Part shown: in pieces, positions 13,558 to 28,641 of the stretch
Numbering within the stretch: the first letter of the stretch is position 1
Layout of the letters: the number at the start of each line of letters is the position of its first letter
From: Sycobia sp. Sy_11
Taxonomy: Eukaryota > Arthropoda > Insecta > Hymenoptera > Epichrysomallidae
Length of the DNA stretch: 64,000 bases
NCBI GenBank assembly: GCA_018907035.1
Contig: JACCIC010000001.1
Location: forward strand, 1,899,501 to 1,963,500
Direction of reading: 5' to 3'
Position numbers and translations under genes: made by a program
The notes under the pieces: model-generated
Told to the model about the DNA's origin: nothing
The model's database searches: none
Seen by the model: only the letters and a program-made list of their open reading frames with translations

Positions 13558-14754
13558 GAGGCTACCGCAAGCTCAAACGGCGAGGCGCAAAATATGCTAT
13601 ATAGAAACTATAGACTTCATTTCTTGATGCGCCAGTTTCTATTCTCATTATGTTATGTATAAATGAAGTTTCAGTGATAATTCTCAAATTATCCATCACA
13701 ACTACACAGCAGCTGTTGCTTTTCCTTTTTTTTATTACTGCAGATTTGACATTTTTCTAATTAATGTACCAAGTAAAACCAATTATAACGAATTAAAAAA
13801 TGCTTTCGCGGTATTCATAACTGATATGCATTTTTAAATAACATCTTATATATTTATTGATTGTCATTCAAGGGTTAAATGGGGTCATATGCATAATTAT
13901 AAAAGTTTGTATCAGAAAAGATCATGTTTCAATCTCCAAAACTAGAACTTTTCATTCTTCTATGATACATACTATAAATTACATGTCTCTCAGAATAAAC
14001 TTACTCAAGATGAATGAAATTATACGCAATCGGCGCCAGTTCACTTGACATCTATTTATGTTACGAGAGGTAAATTTTTTATTGGAGTAGGATCCACTAA
14101 GTACGAGAATAGCTAAACTAGATTAATCTATTTCCGTTCTGACACCTTAGATCACTCGATTGCTACTTAAAGAAGATCTAAATCACTTTTTACTCAATCA
14201 CTATAAAATTGATTGGATCAATGAATCACATATTGCATTACTAGTCTGTGACTATATATTCCAAGCCAACCTTTAAAGATGTCCATTATACATACATAAA
14301 TTTGCTGTTTGTATTAGTTATTTGTCAATGCAAAAAATAACCCACTTTCATCAATTTCAATTTACAGCTTAAAAATGAAAGACAAAATTAAACTGGCTTT
14401 CCAAGTTTTTATAAACACTGACTAAATATGAAGATTAGTTCATAGGGATAATTAATTGTCTACATCGGAGAGCAGAAAATCCCCCCCCCCCTATAGGCCA
14501 GTAAAATGTTTTCGCGTATATAAAACTTCATCTTTTAAGCTCGTGTTGACAATTTATCTCATCGAGTATTATCTAAAGTATTACATGAATATAATTGTAT
14601 GAAAAACATGAATAACTTTTCGAAAATTAAAAGTTCCATAAGAAACTCGTTTAATGTACGGATAAGCAAGTGGTAAAGGGACGTCTGATGCTGTGACAGA
14701 ACAACTCTAAAAAGAAATTTACCGAAAAGAAAAAGAAATATAAAAAGAGAGAAT

Positions 14755-14755
<1 letters not shown>

Positions 14756-14845
<90 letters not shown>

Positions 14846-14848
14846 GAG
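14756..14848. repeat. GA microsatellite
   Basis: GA runs with a GGAG interruption and a GATAGA end. Confidence 0.97.
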
Positions 14849-16119
14849 ATTTGGAAAACAGAGGGAAAGGTAGTACTACCATTAAACTAGAGGACAATTT
14901 GCCAGAGGCACTCTGTCGACTTTGGCAAAGTCTTGAATGGAAGAGAGAAAGAGAAGTGAAGATATAACTGATATATCGTCAGTGGTTCTGTATAGCGGCC
15001 GGGCGTCTCTCGAGTGGCGACCAAACTCCATTTGGTACACTTGGAATGATACTAATTGTTTCGGTTAAAAATCGATACGCTGATCGCGGTTCTAATGGTT
15101 GGAAACTAGTCGTATATAGAACGGTACGCCTAAATGCGACTAAGCCAACCACAGTAAAACGCGATCGTGGTCGGATGATTAATTAATCCTGATTATGGTT
15201 AACAGTTCTGATTTGATATCAGAACGCCTAATCGAGTGAAAGGATCAGGTACAAAGAGAGAAGGGAAGAGTTTGGAAGCTATTTGTATCGAAAATTAGAT
15301 CAATCTAAAGTGATTGTGAAATTGTATGATGATGCGTCATGGTTTGCGGTGTAATAGGTAAATGGATTACGTGGGTTCCGTTTCGCCGACTCATCGACAG
15401 CTTGTAACTGCTTCGCTGAAATGTGGCGAGGCTTTGCGAGTAGACTCGGATGTCGATGGTGATTGGTGAGGGATCGGTTGCGCTAGGTAATGTGGATAGA
15501 TGTTAGAAGCCTTTGGGACGACCGGTGGAATGAAGTTGAGCGATGGCCTATAAATCAGCGAAGAGAAGTTTGTTCACAATTGTCAACTGCGTGATTTACA
15601 ATTTATCACCTTGAAGACATTCGAATGAAAATTTTATCATTGTCAATTTATCTTTTGCGATTATATAATTGCAGTATCAAATTCAAGATTACTGAATGTG
15701 CAGAAAATTGTCAGCAATATTAGCTTCTATAAACCAGATTTGCGATATTCGGACGCTGTGTAGCATAGAACGTTTCGCTTTGTCTCAATGAAGCGGCACA
15801 TCAAATATAAATAGAAACCTTTTAAATATGGGCTTGATAAATAATTTGCCGGCTATCCGTATCCGAGCAGGAAGCTTTCTCGCGATTTTCATCTGTACAT
15901 ACACCAGCATATATCTATAGAAAGAGAGATAGACAAAGACTTGGGAGGGGAGGGAGACCTTGTAACTACAGTGCCACAATTGCAGACTATGCAGTTTCGT
16001 CGATTCTCGCGCTGCTTCTGATCCTCGCACACTACGCTAAGCGGACCTCTTAGCGAAGAGACCACTCTGTTCGCAAGTGTATGTATATGTTGCTAGAAAA
16101 AGAGATACGTATCTATCCT

Positions 16120-16120
<1 letters not shown>

Positions 16121-16163
<43 letters not shown>

Positions 16164-16256
16164 AGTGTGTTCATTGACCCGGGAGTATGAGCTTCGCTGC
16201 TATATCAGAGCTCGAGAAGCGAAGACACTCCTTTACATCTTGACTTGCCTTCCTTC

Positions 16257-16296
<40 letters not shown>
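16121..16296. repeat. GA run followed by CT run
   Basis: GA at 16121-16160 and CT at 16256-16293 face each other about 95 bp apart and could pair as a large imperfect hairpin. Confidence 0.95.
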
Positions 16297-16299
<3 letters not shown>

Positions 16300-18091
16300 C
16301 CTCCCATTGCTCTTTCTCAAATGCTTTCCCTTCGCGTACGCCTGCTCCTCCCTGACGATGGCAAAATCGGGCGCCGTACTGCTTTCTGTAGAGCATTCGG
16401 CGCGTATATGCAACTCCGATGGGAATGGAGAGTTCGCGCACTCGTATAGGAAAGCAATTTATATAAAGGCTGCAGAGGATTAGGGAAAGTTGTGCCTTTT
16501 TATGCTTTTGTTAAAAGTATAAAAAATGAAGGATATCGATGAACTTGGATTAATACTGGCTATCATTAAATAAAATGAAGTTCAAATTTTCTTTATTATG
16601 AATATGGAAAACGATAACCAGAAGCAGGACTTAACGCGTCTAAAATTTTTATTCGTATAATCCAACTGAATATTTCTGTAAAATATGCGCAAATTGGCCG
16701 AAAATCAGCAAATTTTAACTAAATCTTTACTTAAATGTAATTTATTTGTGAAATAAAAAATACCATTAGAAAATCATCGATCTAAGTTTAGTATAAATCT
16801 AGTTCCTAAAAATTTCGTTTCACTCCAACGATGTACACTTTGGATTCGTGACATGTGAAAGATAGATTGCGTTTGTAACTTATTACTGATATGTTATCCG
16901 CTAAGGAAGACAACATAAAATTAATTTCAATATTATTAATTAATTAATATAGATTTAAGGATCTGCTTTCATATTCACTATTATTATCATCATTTCACAC
17001 ATAAATTCAATTTTAATTTAATATAAAAGAAAATGGTTTATACGAAAACCAAGCATATTAATACTTATTCCCTTTAAACTCAACGTAAGACCTATGGTAC
17101 TTTTGAAGTAATAATTACAATATTTGCAATCGATACAACTAATAGGAAATTAGTCGAACATACATCGAGTTCATGCGTACATATGGCTTTTCATGCTTGT
17201 TCGCATCTACGTGTACGTAAACACGCATTTTACTTAATCATTCAACGGTTCAGTACATATCGTACAATAACTGTGACAATGTTTTACAGTTAATTCTGAG
17301 TATGGCTGTTAGAAAATGTGTCCTTTTTCAACTGATCCGCAACGCGGGCTGTTGAGATCAATAAACCTGCTACTTCAAACTAATGAAAAGTTGAATGGAT
17401 GAACTTATTCGGTTCTTACTTGATTTGCAATTTTTTAACATTAATTCTTAATTGTTATTGTGCTATATATATATATACGTATATAGTTACCACTTGAACA
17501 CAGACAAATTATATAGGAAAGTGCTATGTATATAGACATTTGATTGTATAGTACAATCAGTAGGTTGAAAAACCATGCATCCTTCTTGACGCCTACCAAT
17601 AGTCTCCAGTATACAATCAGTATATTTGTTTTAAACGGATTAGACATAAGCGTAATTCTTTTTCAAATTTCTTCAATTGATACACACATACCAATAAATA
17701 TGTATCGTCATTATGGTCCTCATAAAATTAACGTAAAATTCTAATAAGCGTATACGATTTGGAAGCATCAAACCTCTCTTTTTACACAAAAGATTAAATT
17801 ACTTCCAACGTTGAAATCGACAAGCACTAAAATTCATACATACACAGACTGTACTTCCCACCATAATACATTGTGCGAGGAGTATAAAAGTACCATAAAA
17901 CAATGCTCTCCAGCAAGCGTGTGGGCGCGGAACCGGTAAATTTGGGCACTCGCGAGAAAGTGCGCCTCGGACCGGGTAGACAAGCCAAAAATCGCGTATT
18001 TTACGTGACACTTATGAATGCCCTCACTTCTTCCCTTTCGTAACGGAGTCACGATGCGGTGCACGAACTTCGTGAGCTCCCTCCCCGTTCC

Positions 18092-18206
18092 TTCTCTCTC
18101 TCTCTCTCTTTCTTTCTCTCTCCCGTTCTCCTACTTTCTATTTCTTTCTCATTCCCATTTGTATGTATAGGATACACATAAGGTAAGGTGAGGTATACAG
18201 ACAGAT

Positions 18207-18260
<54 letters not shown>

Positions 18261-18386
18261 GAGATGGAGGTGACATACTCTAGAACGAGTGTGAGAAAAT
18301 CCGTAATTTTTGTCTTTCATTTATTTTAGCTCGAGATCCTCAGTGACTTCTCGTTTCCTTCTCTTCTATCTCCTTGACCTCACTAC

Positions 18387-18431
<45 letters not shown>
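18092..18431. repeat. CT and GA microsatellite cluster
   Basis: CT at 18092-18122, GA at 18211-18265 and GA at 18389-18431. Confidence 0.96.
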
Positions 18432-18435
<4 letters not shown>

Positions 18436-19512
18436 TTGATTGATTATTGATTCATTGATAATAGTTTATTAACACAACGGTCTAAAAGACTGAATAGCAA
18501 ATTACAAATTTTCATGATTTATGTAATAAAATAATGTAATATTGATTGACATAAAATTGAATCAATGGTAGAAACTAACTTAGATCAATTTAAAATACCA
18601 CCTTGATCTAGTAGAATATAAGGATGGTAATACCTAATTTCTGAAGAGAACTTAATCAAGTCACTAAAGTTAAAAACACGTATAGAAGATTTTTCCTATT
18701 TTTTAGTAAACTTAATCTTTCTAAGTACTATACATTTTATTATTCGATCTTATTGGATATACTTTTTAAGCAATTTAGCACATTTAGGCATTAGTATTAT
18801 TATTCCATTAACGGTCGTGTTGAATACATGAAATATAAAACTTATTTAAGTTTAAAGTAAAATATTGAAAAATACGGTACATGGAATTGAAAATAAAATT
18901 ACTAATATCCATGTATACATATATCTACATATATTCAAATACTATTAAAACAATAAATGATATTAATAATATATAGTATTTGCTCTATGTACACTGACTT
19001 ATAAAATAAAGGCTGTATTATAAGGAAATCGGATGAACAATATAGTGTATTAATAAGAGTGTAATAATAATTTCAATGTTTATTTTGACAATGACTTATG
19101 CCATTATTCTGCAAGATACTGGAATCCTGATGCACTGGTTTCTATTATATAGGTATTTTGCAGTAGATACTCTATAGAATTATAGAATTGCATATTCGCC
19201 CTTCTAAGATTCATAAGATATTATTGTTATATCTACAACAGTGAACGTCAACCTGTCCAGATCGCGCACAATTTTAGCCGGACTTTTATTTACTCACTGT
19301 GCAAGAGTCAGTAGAGAGCGGAATCACCTTCAAAGACACCAGTTTAAAAGAATGAATATTAGTATACCTAATTCTAGGAGCAGAATCCAGAAAAAGTACA
19401 GCTTGCTTGCTGTACTTGCGTAGTAATGGAGAGGGTGTGCAGAGTAGCATCACAGAGTGCGATTTTCATCTTCTTTTCGGTACAATATTTTCTCTTTACT
19501 TGCTATCCTCTT

Positions 19513-19537
19513 AAACACACACACACACACACACATA
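19513..19537. repeat. Short AC microsatellite
   Basis: AC run leading into a short AT run. Confidence 0.9.
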
Positions 19538-21913
19538 TATACACTCTTTACTGGATTAGTTTTCCACTGGCACTGACGTGTCTTCGTGATGCGACATATT
19601 TTTAGAGAACAAACAGGATTTTCTGCAGAAGCACTAATGTATCAGACAATTTTCGGATGTGTTTTCAATTGCTTTTAGAAAGTAAAGATTTTGCAGAGTT
19701 AGCGAAGATGTATGGCAAAGCAATATTGAAAGATCGATGTTAAGAATTTTACGACAGAAATCTAAAATGTTGGGATGAGATGATGGTATTTAATATAGTT
19801 ATAGGACAGGTATAAAAAATAATTTATTTATAGAATCGAATCTAGCTGTTTGAAAAAAATTTATATTAATATTTACCGAAATGGTAAGTGTGTAATATAG
19901 AAACCTGTGAATTATGCTTTATCATAGTCACATGGTGAAATAATGAACAAAATTTTAAATCTTATTTCGAATGGGCACGATATTCGTTTCTTGTTTTAAT
20001 GAAAACAATAAATAAAAATTAAAATTTTGAATTAGTATACACATTATTCTTAATCTGAGATGGAATATCTTTTATTCAAAATGGAGTTCAAGTCATGTCT
20101 ATTAAAAATCTAAATTGGCTTGGATACAGTATTAGTATCAGGTGTCGAACTATACATCAGAAAAATAGATATCAATTATAAAGTCAAAATGATTTCTGTG
20201 TAAGACTTAATTGATTTGAATTGAAAAAGTAAATTATGTTAGTATTTCGAAGATCCTTAAGTAAGGCAATAAACTGTTTTTATTTGTGCATATGAACAAT
20301 CAACAAAATCCAATAACTTATAATGAGATCTGTATATTCTAAACTAAATGACCATTACCAAATTTTCTTATTTACAGTAAATAAATTCAATTATGTTTAT
20401 ATAAATAATATTAGAACATTTACGTAAAATTTACATGTATAGACTAATCAAAATGCAATATAATAATGAATAGTAAATTATATAATACATATATCAATTA
20501 AGATTGCTAATGCTGATGTCGACATATCAAATAATCCATCGGTAATTGTTGTTGATTTATACAGTCAATAGCTCATAATTAGCCTCTGTCGTGTAGATTA
20601 TATTACATCCATTAAATATTGGTATATTTGTTTCGATTAAATACGCCTAGTCGACAATTTGATGAAGTGTTATAATAATTTTTATAATATTAATAAAGAT
20701 TAATAATTCTTTATACATGATTAATCAAGAAAATCATATATGAAGATTATAGAAAGTTCGTTCACAAAAAGCTTAATATTTTTAATACATGGATTACAAT
20801 TAAAATGGACACAGAAAGAACAAAATTGAAATCTTTTATCGAGTAAACAAAATTTTTTTATTTCTCGTTTATAATCAGAATGAAAGTGAATCAACGTTGC
20901 AGCCAATAAAGTTAACACTAACACCTCGAAACTTCTTATAGTCGTCTTCCAAACAAATTAATTTTTATTACGAAAGTTGACCAGCGAGTAATGAAAAATT
21001 CTATACATTTTTGTCTTTCGGCAGACGCCAATATTCCTTACTTTTAATTAACCGAGTAGAGGGGGGGGGGCTTGGCAATAGCCCATACTTAATCGAAATT
21101 TCTTCTCCGAGCTTTAAAAAGTTAAGCTACGCCCCATCTCCAGAAAACAAATACGTCAAGTTTTTAGCGCACTACTCCTCTTCACTTAATTAAACATTAT
21201 TTAACTTTTTGTTGAAAACAAAATAAAACTCAAAAACTAAAGAGGGGAGAATGAATTGCGATGCCATACAAAGGAAAGGCAATGCTGTCCTGTTGAGAGT
21301 AGGGGAGTGGGGGTCAAGGGAGTTGCAACCAGTACATGCGACAAGCAATGCAGCTCTCTTCCTTCATATAAAAACTAGTTATATTAGGGCCAACCCAAGG
21401 GGCTTAGAACTTTAATGAATATCCCATTGTCAATTATTTGATGTTAGCATGATTAATTGCACCGTTAATTCCAATTCTGACAATTCTAACCTGATAGCGC
21501 TTCTATTTTTTATTGTTGTTGAAAAAATTCTAAGAAATTCCAAAATATAAAAATTTTATCGCATTGGGCTTAAAAACTGTTGAAAGTTTGTTATAATACT
21601 AATATAAGAATACTGTGATAATTATTAATTTAAATTGTTTTAACCTGAAAGAAAATTTACCATAAACCATTTGAATTTTAATTTCGTAGAGCACGGCGTC
21701 CTGTTGAAATTGCGGTTGAGTATTATTTATTTTTTCATTAACAGATATATATTTCAATGTATCTTAGAGTTTATCTATTTAGATACAGCTCATTTCGAAT
21801 TGATCCTTGAAATTATACGGTGAACTATATTTGAACAATAATAACGGACGGTTTAATCTCTCCGAATTTTGCCAATTTTATAGACTTTCGATTTTCCGGT
21901 TATTATAGAGCCG

Positions 21914-22084
21914 ATTTAGATACAGTAATCAGATATTCGGTAAATATCAACTAAAAATTTGTTGTGATATTGGAAAAGTTTATTGGTCTCTTGAAAAAGT
22001 TTATTATATCCAATTTAGATACAGTAATCAGATATTTGGTAAATATAAACTAAAAATTTGTTGTGATATTAGAAAAGTTTATTG
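21914..22084. repeat. Local tandem duplication, 99 bp period
   Basis: ATTTAGATACAGTAATCAGA begins at 21914 and again at 22013. The two copies continue in parallel through TTGTTGTGATATTGGAAAAG or TTGTTGTGATATTAGAAAAG, with a few substitutions. Nothing coding is seen. Confidence 0.85.
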
Positions 22085-25000
22085 TTGACAGCGAATCATT
22101 CGAAATAATAATGGAGAGGGAAATGGTCCGGTGGTCCAAGGCAATTTTAAATACAAACTAATTATAATTTTATCCATTTATGCCAACGCTTCGGGTTATT
22201 TCATTTTTGTCATTGAAGCTAGCTCGAAATTGTAGATAAGTGTTTTTTTAGAACAGAAGTTATCTACTTACGTCTTGGTGGCTCAACATGGTAAATAAAC
22301 CGAAACCTTGGCATAATCACCCAAAAACTTAATATAGTTTTTAATTAAAACTACATTGAACAGCTGAACGATTTCCATCTCTGTACTAAATTAAATTAAT
22401 TAATCTTAATCTTTTTTGCATATGGTTTGTGTTGAAGTTTATGTTTTTCAGAATCATTCGAAAATCGAAAATTTCTGCACTTGTTACTTTTGTATAATTC
22501 ATGGCCATAATCTAATCGCCATCTAGAATATTTGCTTCCTGATATTAGATTCGCATTCAATGACCCTAAACCCCACCTCTGCATTAAAATTTTAGTTCTA
22601 AATTAAAAATGAAAACACAATTTTAACTTCAAATGGTGGTCCTATTGAATTCGCCATCTTGAATTTCGAAATTGTGATGATAGATTTTCATTATGCAAAC
22701 ATAAAAAAATCTTGTACAACCTATGATTGAAATATATGCAAGTATAAGTTCGCCTACCGAACGATCAAAATCTTATGAACATTATTTATTATGAAAATTT
22801 ATAAAAATTTATATTTTTCTGTATTTATTTTTCTATTGGTTTTGATGATTTATCAAGTTATGATATATTAAACCTAAATTTTCGCAGTATTTTTCTTACA
22901 ACATCGTCAACACAACAACAATAAACAACTTACAACTTGTCTAATGAAAATTTTTCAAAAAAAAAAAGAATAAGTTTACGTTAATCGACGAAATTTTGTA
23001 TTGTCGGTGAAATTTTAACCAAAAAACTAGATTTTTTATTCCCACTATATGCAGGGCCCTATGCAGGCGAAATTAATCGCGACGTTTGCGGCGCCAACGC
23101 GGGCGCATCTCTCCCTACCTCGCTCCCTCCCTCCCAAAATGGAAATTAAATTAGGAACAACGGGCTCTCTGGGCGCTGCGTAATGGCTCTTTAAACGCGA
23201 GATTAACGACAAGGAGGGGGGGTGAAGAATTTCAAACGCGCATTTTTCAAACCGGATGAGAATCGTTATGCTCGCGTTCTTGGATTGGATTATATTTTTA
23301 TCCCCGCCGAGATTTTAGTGGCTCGCTTTACGGTTTGATTGTATGAACTGAAAGTTATTAACTGTGCAAGAAACGATTTTGACCCTCGATAAATTTCGTT
23401 AAGTTTTCAAATTAATACGGGCGCCAGGAAATTTTTTTCGTCAATCTGGGCATTGTGTTGATGCATTTTTACAGCTAATGATTTCGACGAATTTAAATTT
23501 CACTGGCAAGAACTGAGAAAAATCCATCTTTTTTATTTATAATATTCAGAAATTGTTTACGACTCTTTTCAGATCACGTCTGTATATTTTTTAATCACAC
23601 GTATTGGTTATTATCCTGAATCAGCTTTTTTACTTTAATTTACAACCTTTCTAAACTCGTTTCTTTTATGCGCATACTAAATAAAATAGTGCAGTAGCAA
23701 TAGTAATACTTCTTTTTGAAAGGGAAATTTTACCGATCATAACTAGATTGGTAGTAAATTAAGCTACCAACTTAACGATGCACATAAAATACGAATATGA
23801 AAAAGTACTAATATTAAACAACCCACTGCTGGGCGGAAAATGATGACTGAATTTCAATTTATCGTAGTTTAATTTTATATTATCTATATTTCTAATGATG
23901 AATCTGAAAAGATTGATTTATTTATGAAACGAAAACAATCTTATTTTTTTGATATCTAACTAATTGAGTTATCTGACTAATCTTCTAAAAAATTCTCCTA
24001 ATTATAAACAATGAAATTACATATAATGGCAAAAGCGCAATACTCACATAGACGTACGGCGTGTTCAAAAAGATCCTGTACAGGCGAATAACTAGGGTAG
24101 TAAGTGTTCGATAGAAAAATGCGTCGAACAGAAATTTTGAAATTTCAGCCCAACTTCGATTGACAACTAAAAATTATACGTTTATGAACATAGTGTAATT
24201 TTAACTTTTTTGTTCATTTCTAATGTCAAAAAAGGATTTACTTTAAAAGAAAACATACTTGACTTTGACGTAATACTTAAAGGTCTATATCAAGCTAAAG
24301 GTAAACCACCATGAAACTTTGACAAAAGTCGTACTTGGACAAAGATTTTAGGCTATGGAATTAGTTCTGGAGGAAATTAATTAGTTTCTGGAGGATTCTC
24401 ATATGGTTTTTAATTATTTACTTCTAAAACTTTGAATTTTTCACGTTCAATATTATTAATTATTGATATATTTCTACAGTTATTCTTACCATTATCTAAT
24501 TTAACGTAAATACGTCCAGTCGTTATTTTCTCAGAAAAGTAAAAAGCGGCTACGTATTGCGCTCTCGCGTTAAAAACAAGTACAGCTCGTGTTCATGCTT
24601 TTACGAAAACCTTTCGGTCCGACCGTATTTTCCTGCAATTTTGCCCAGGACGATAGAAAATAAAGTTAGAATTAATCAAAAAAATAAATAAATAGTGAGG
24701 AATTTCATTTTCGGTCGTCTAAAAAAACAATCCTGCGATGTCCCTCTGACCTGTATCGAGAAAAAAATTTAGAAAACTTAGCCTTTTCACAGCTTCGCGA
24801 AATCGAATGTCTTTCCCTGTGATCAAGTATTAAGACGAAATAATTAACCGTTACTACTACCGCGAATTTCTCTTGTTGTCGTTGGTGTACGACATCGGTG
24901 TATCATTTCTTCCACCCCCCCCCCTTGTTCTCCAATGACACGGAAAAAATATTCGATGAACAGCACAGCAGCGTTGAATGTGAGAAAGTGTCGGCGGTAG

Positions 25001-26254
25001 CGTTTGTTTTCGCGAATGTTGTATGTGTGTGTTTTTTTTTATCAAGAGAACGAAGCGTGGAGGGTGCTTTTCGCGAGAAAAGGAACGTTGAATGGGTGGT
25101 GAGATGCTCTTACTGCTGCTCAACTTGTTTACTCCGCGCAACTTTCGACTCTTTCGTAATTCGAGGATTCCTTCGGCTAGCTTGGCTTAACTTGAGTCTT
25201 GAATTCAGGCTTATTAGCAGTATTAATTGGAGAGTGTTGTTTGATTATGCATACTTATCTTCTGTGCGTGTATGTAAAACCTAAGCTAAAACAATCGTAG
25301 GAGATTGTCATTGATGCAAGGATGATTAAAATTTATCGTATTTATTTGGGGTACAAGTTTGATAAAATTTAGTGGCTCTGCCTTAATTGGTACCAGTATT
25401 TGTATCCGGACACAGTACAATATCGTTTGGTTTATTGGTCTTGTTTACCGTACTTACGTATGTTATGATATTAATTTCCTGGTCACAAAACGTTATATCA
25501 GCTCGGGGTCACCGTTCTTGCTGCTTCCACTGACTCTCTATTACTATATTTATAGAAATATTTTTGAACAACTCCTTGATGAATAATTAAATTTTAGCCA
25601 GTCATTCGATAATAATTGTCATTCCTATTTGGTAATATGACATAACAGGATAATTAACATAAAAAACAAGAATCAATAAAATATTAATATAATAGTAAGG
25701 GAAAGTTAAACGGAATAAGTGGGATCTATTTTCAATGTAAATTGGAAAACTTTATTAATTACTTCTACCTTTGAATAATATTCACTCAGTTAAAAGTCAG
25801 TTCTTGAGTGAAAAGTAATCTTGGAGCATTGAGATCTTAAATCATTGATAAACGATATAATCAATAAACGAAATTTTGAAAAATTTTGATGAAAACTTTC
25901 CAACATAAATTTTACAAGTATTACCAAAAAATTAATATACAAATGTATATAAAGCGTTTTCTTCGACGTAGATAACAAAAACAAACATTTTGGAAGCGTT
26001 TTTCCTAATCCGCAATAAATTCATCTTACGTTATATGTGTGCACGACGATTTAAACGAAATATTTTTAAATGCTAGCTTTATCACACGAGAATCCAGAAC
26101 GAGATTGTATAAGAAAAAAATAAAAAATCAAAACAGAGAAAAACCGAAACACGAGTATGTACGTCTTCGTCTTGCATAGCTGCCCCCCCCCCACCTCCCC
26201 ATCGACGTCATATCCGTAATCACAAATGTGTATCTCAGTCGGGAGCGTGAGAGC

Positions 26255-26258
<4 letters not shown>

Positions 26259-26298
<40 letters not shown>
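26259..26298. repeat. GA microsatellite
   Basis: Uninterrupted GA run. Confidence 0.97.
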
Positions 26299-26301
<3 letters not shown>

Positions 26302-26431
26302 TACTTTTCGCCTCGCTTGGAAGTTTAATCGAATTTATCGTACACATGCGCGCGCGCGGGAGCACGTACGCTTTTTTCCAAAAACAATCAATCACATACC
26401 TCGAGGGTAAATCCTAGCTTGCGTACATCGT

Positions 26432-26436
26432 CTATA

Positions 26437-26486
<50 letters not shown>
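26432..26486. repeat. AT microsatellite
   Basis: TA run with one GT unit, followed by CGATCGATCGATC. Confidence 0.97.
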
Positions 26487-26488
<2 letters not shown>

Positions 26489-27893
26489 ATCGATCGATCA
26501 TACCTGCTCGCGTATCCCGCCCCCGGACCTCCCGCGGCTTATGTGGTAATGCGTTCGATTGTAGAGACGCACGACAGCTTCGTGTCGCTGTGGGTCGGCA
26601 CAGTTTGCGAATTAGAAGGAATCTGATTGGGATGTGTTGATCGAGTTGATTACAGGGTAGATCCACTCGCGGTCAGTATGCTTGGAGAAGGAGTGTAGAA
26701 TATAGCTACGTAGGGATTAAGAAAGGGGGCTTAGAGGTGAAGTGAATAGGGCAGTAATCATTGTTTCTTTCGAATTAGATCAATCTCATTTTATCGTCAC
26801 GTGACATTTTCAACGACTCCACCCTGGTGTTAAAGAGTAATACTAAAATAGATGTGGTGCATCGCTCTGTGTCTGTCTGCAGATATTTTATATTGAAAAG
26901 GAGAAAATATTATAACAAATCAAAATATTATTATAATAAATTGATCAAATGTAAGATTCTGAGTAAGGTATCAGATTGAATTAAAGTAAAAATTTGGCTG
27001 ATTCAGATGTATTCATTAGGAAGAAATCGTTTCATGAAATTATATGTTGAATTATCATTAAATTTTTCACGTACAAGGACAAATGTATGGTGCATCAAGC
27101 ATCCACATACAGAATATCGCATCGTTCTCTATTTTGAAACAGTCGACTTGCTATTAATAGTATATCGGGTAGTTCTACAGAGTCCCGGAAAAAAGAGGGC
27201 TGAAAAACGAGATAAAAAACGAATGAACAAATTTTACGTATGCCGGTATATAGCCGATGACGTTTATAGTGGCAAAAGTTGTTCGTGTTGTATGTTTACA
27301 TGGGCTTCTCCAGTTGATTAAAACGAACCATTTTTCTATTATAAGATATTTGCTTCGTTTATAAGATTAAATGTAACATAGCGAGCGCTTAGGGATTATT
27401 TTAATTCCAAATATAGTTTCTTGTTTTGATTATTGATGAAATTACTAAAGAAACGATTGTGCTGAAATAGTGACGAGGCATTCATTATTTCTTAAGCTAC
27501 TCATAGATTATATTGATTTTCCGTCAATTATTTTTATCTTATTTTACGAACAAGGTCGTCAAATACAGGTATCAAAACATCTTCATAATAAAATATAATT
27601 TTATATTATATATTCGCTTCAAATATATGTTTTTAAAATAATCAAATGTGCAATTTTGTATTTTAATTATAAACATATAGAATTACTACTAATCTTCATA
27701 ATCACCATTCATTTAATTGCAATATTGTTTGATTACAGTGTACACTCAACTAAATCAAATGTAACGTAATTAAATTTCACAGAGTTAACGGAGGGAATTT
27801 CAAACCCAAGTAAAATCATTAGTTCTGTTAAAATTTCTAATTTCAATAGTAAAGAACTGCTTGAAAAAGTAAATAAAATATTTAGATGTCAAA

Positions 27894-27897
<4 letters not shown>

Positions 27898-27948
<51 letters not shown>

Positions 27949-27957
27949 ATATATATT
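27898..27957. repeat. AT microsatellite
   Basis: TA run ending in GTATGTATGTA. Confidence 0.97.
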
Positions 27958-28563
27958 ATTCGCTCGAGCGAAGTTTTCAAATAATCCACTGGAAATAAAG
28001 ATGTTATAGAATTATTAAATATATGTATGATGATTAGGAATTAAATAATGTAGTAAGATAAAAAAAATTTCTCTTTTTTTCCTTTTAAAGTGAATTTCAC
28101 TTGAAAGGTTTAGCCATATTTCAGATAAGTACAGTAAGTAAAATACTAGATAAAATTTTACAAAGAAAATATTCAACATCTTATTCGGAAATGCATATAC
28201 GCAAATCTCTTATATTCGGTGGCTTTAAACGGCGGTTAAACGTCGGCAGTACGATACCATTACATAAATAGACATAACTTCCGCTTACGTTGAGAAATGC
28301 TTGAGAGTGACTTATAAAATTTTATTACCTCCCCTGGATATAAGTGCGCATATAGAAAGCAATCGTTCTATCGGTTTAGAAGAAAAAACAAATTGCCAAC
28401 GAGATATACCTTGTCTTATATACTTCTGAGCGAACAAGCGTCAGAATGCATATTATAACGAGATTGGTACATAGACTATACGTAGATATTTGATAATTAA
28501 ACCATTGTTTGCGAATAAATCAAAAGTTTTGCCTTACGTATTTTCATTTCTTTTTTGTTTCAG

Positions 28564-28641
28564 GTGAGCGAACAGCTATAATTCCATTCCGGTTTTCCAA
28601 TAGCAAATCGAGTGTGGAAAGTTATGCGTCATATGTAGTAG
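28564..28641 (+). other. Exon-like island, 78 bp
   Basis: A strong acceptor (TTTCTTTTTTGTTTCAG) and a GTATGT donor bound 78 bp with a single open frame in phase 1-1. It encodes ERTAIIPFRFSNSK and then a Ser/Tyr-rich end. No protein family is recognised and no partner exon was identified, so chance is a real possibility. Confidence 0.25.

Larger units (their letters stand above)
6451..21900. other. Non-coding region with microsatellites
   Basis: Apart from the arrays and the 8.2-8.6 kb island, no gene is seen. Short GC-richer patches (9780-9930, 13300-13450, 14930-15560, 19240-19480) have no frame I can name. A minus-strand frame over 9780-9902 (RRKINRSYQPSGRKLNGR...) is mildly protein-like but unsupported. 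Confidence 0.5.

Noticed and set aside
24898..25284. 128-codon plus-strand frame
   Set aside because: It has no motif, begins over a poly-C tract and a T run and has a competing open frame on the other strand.
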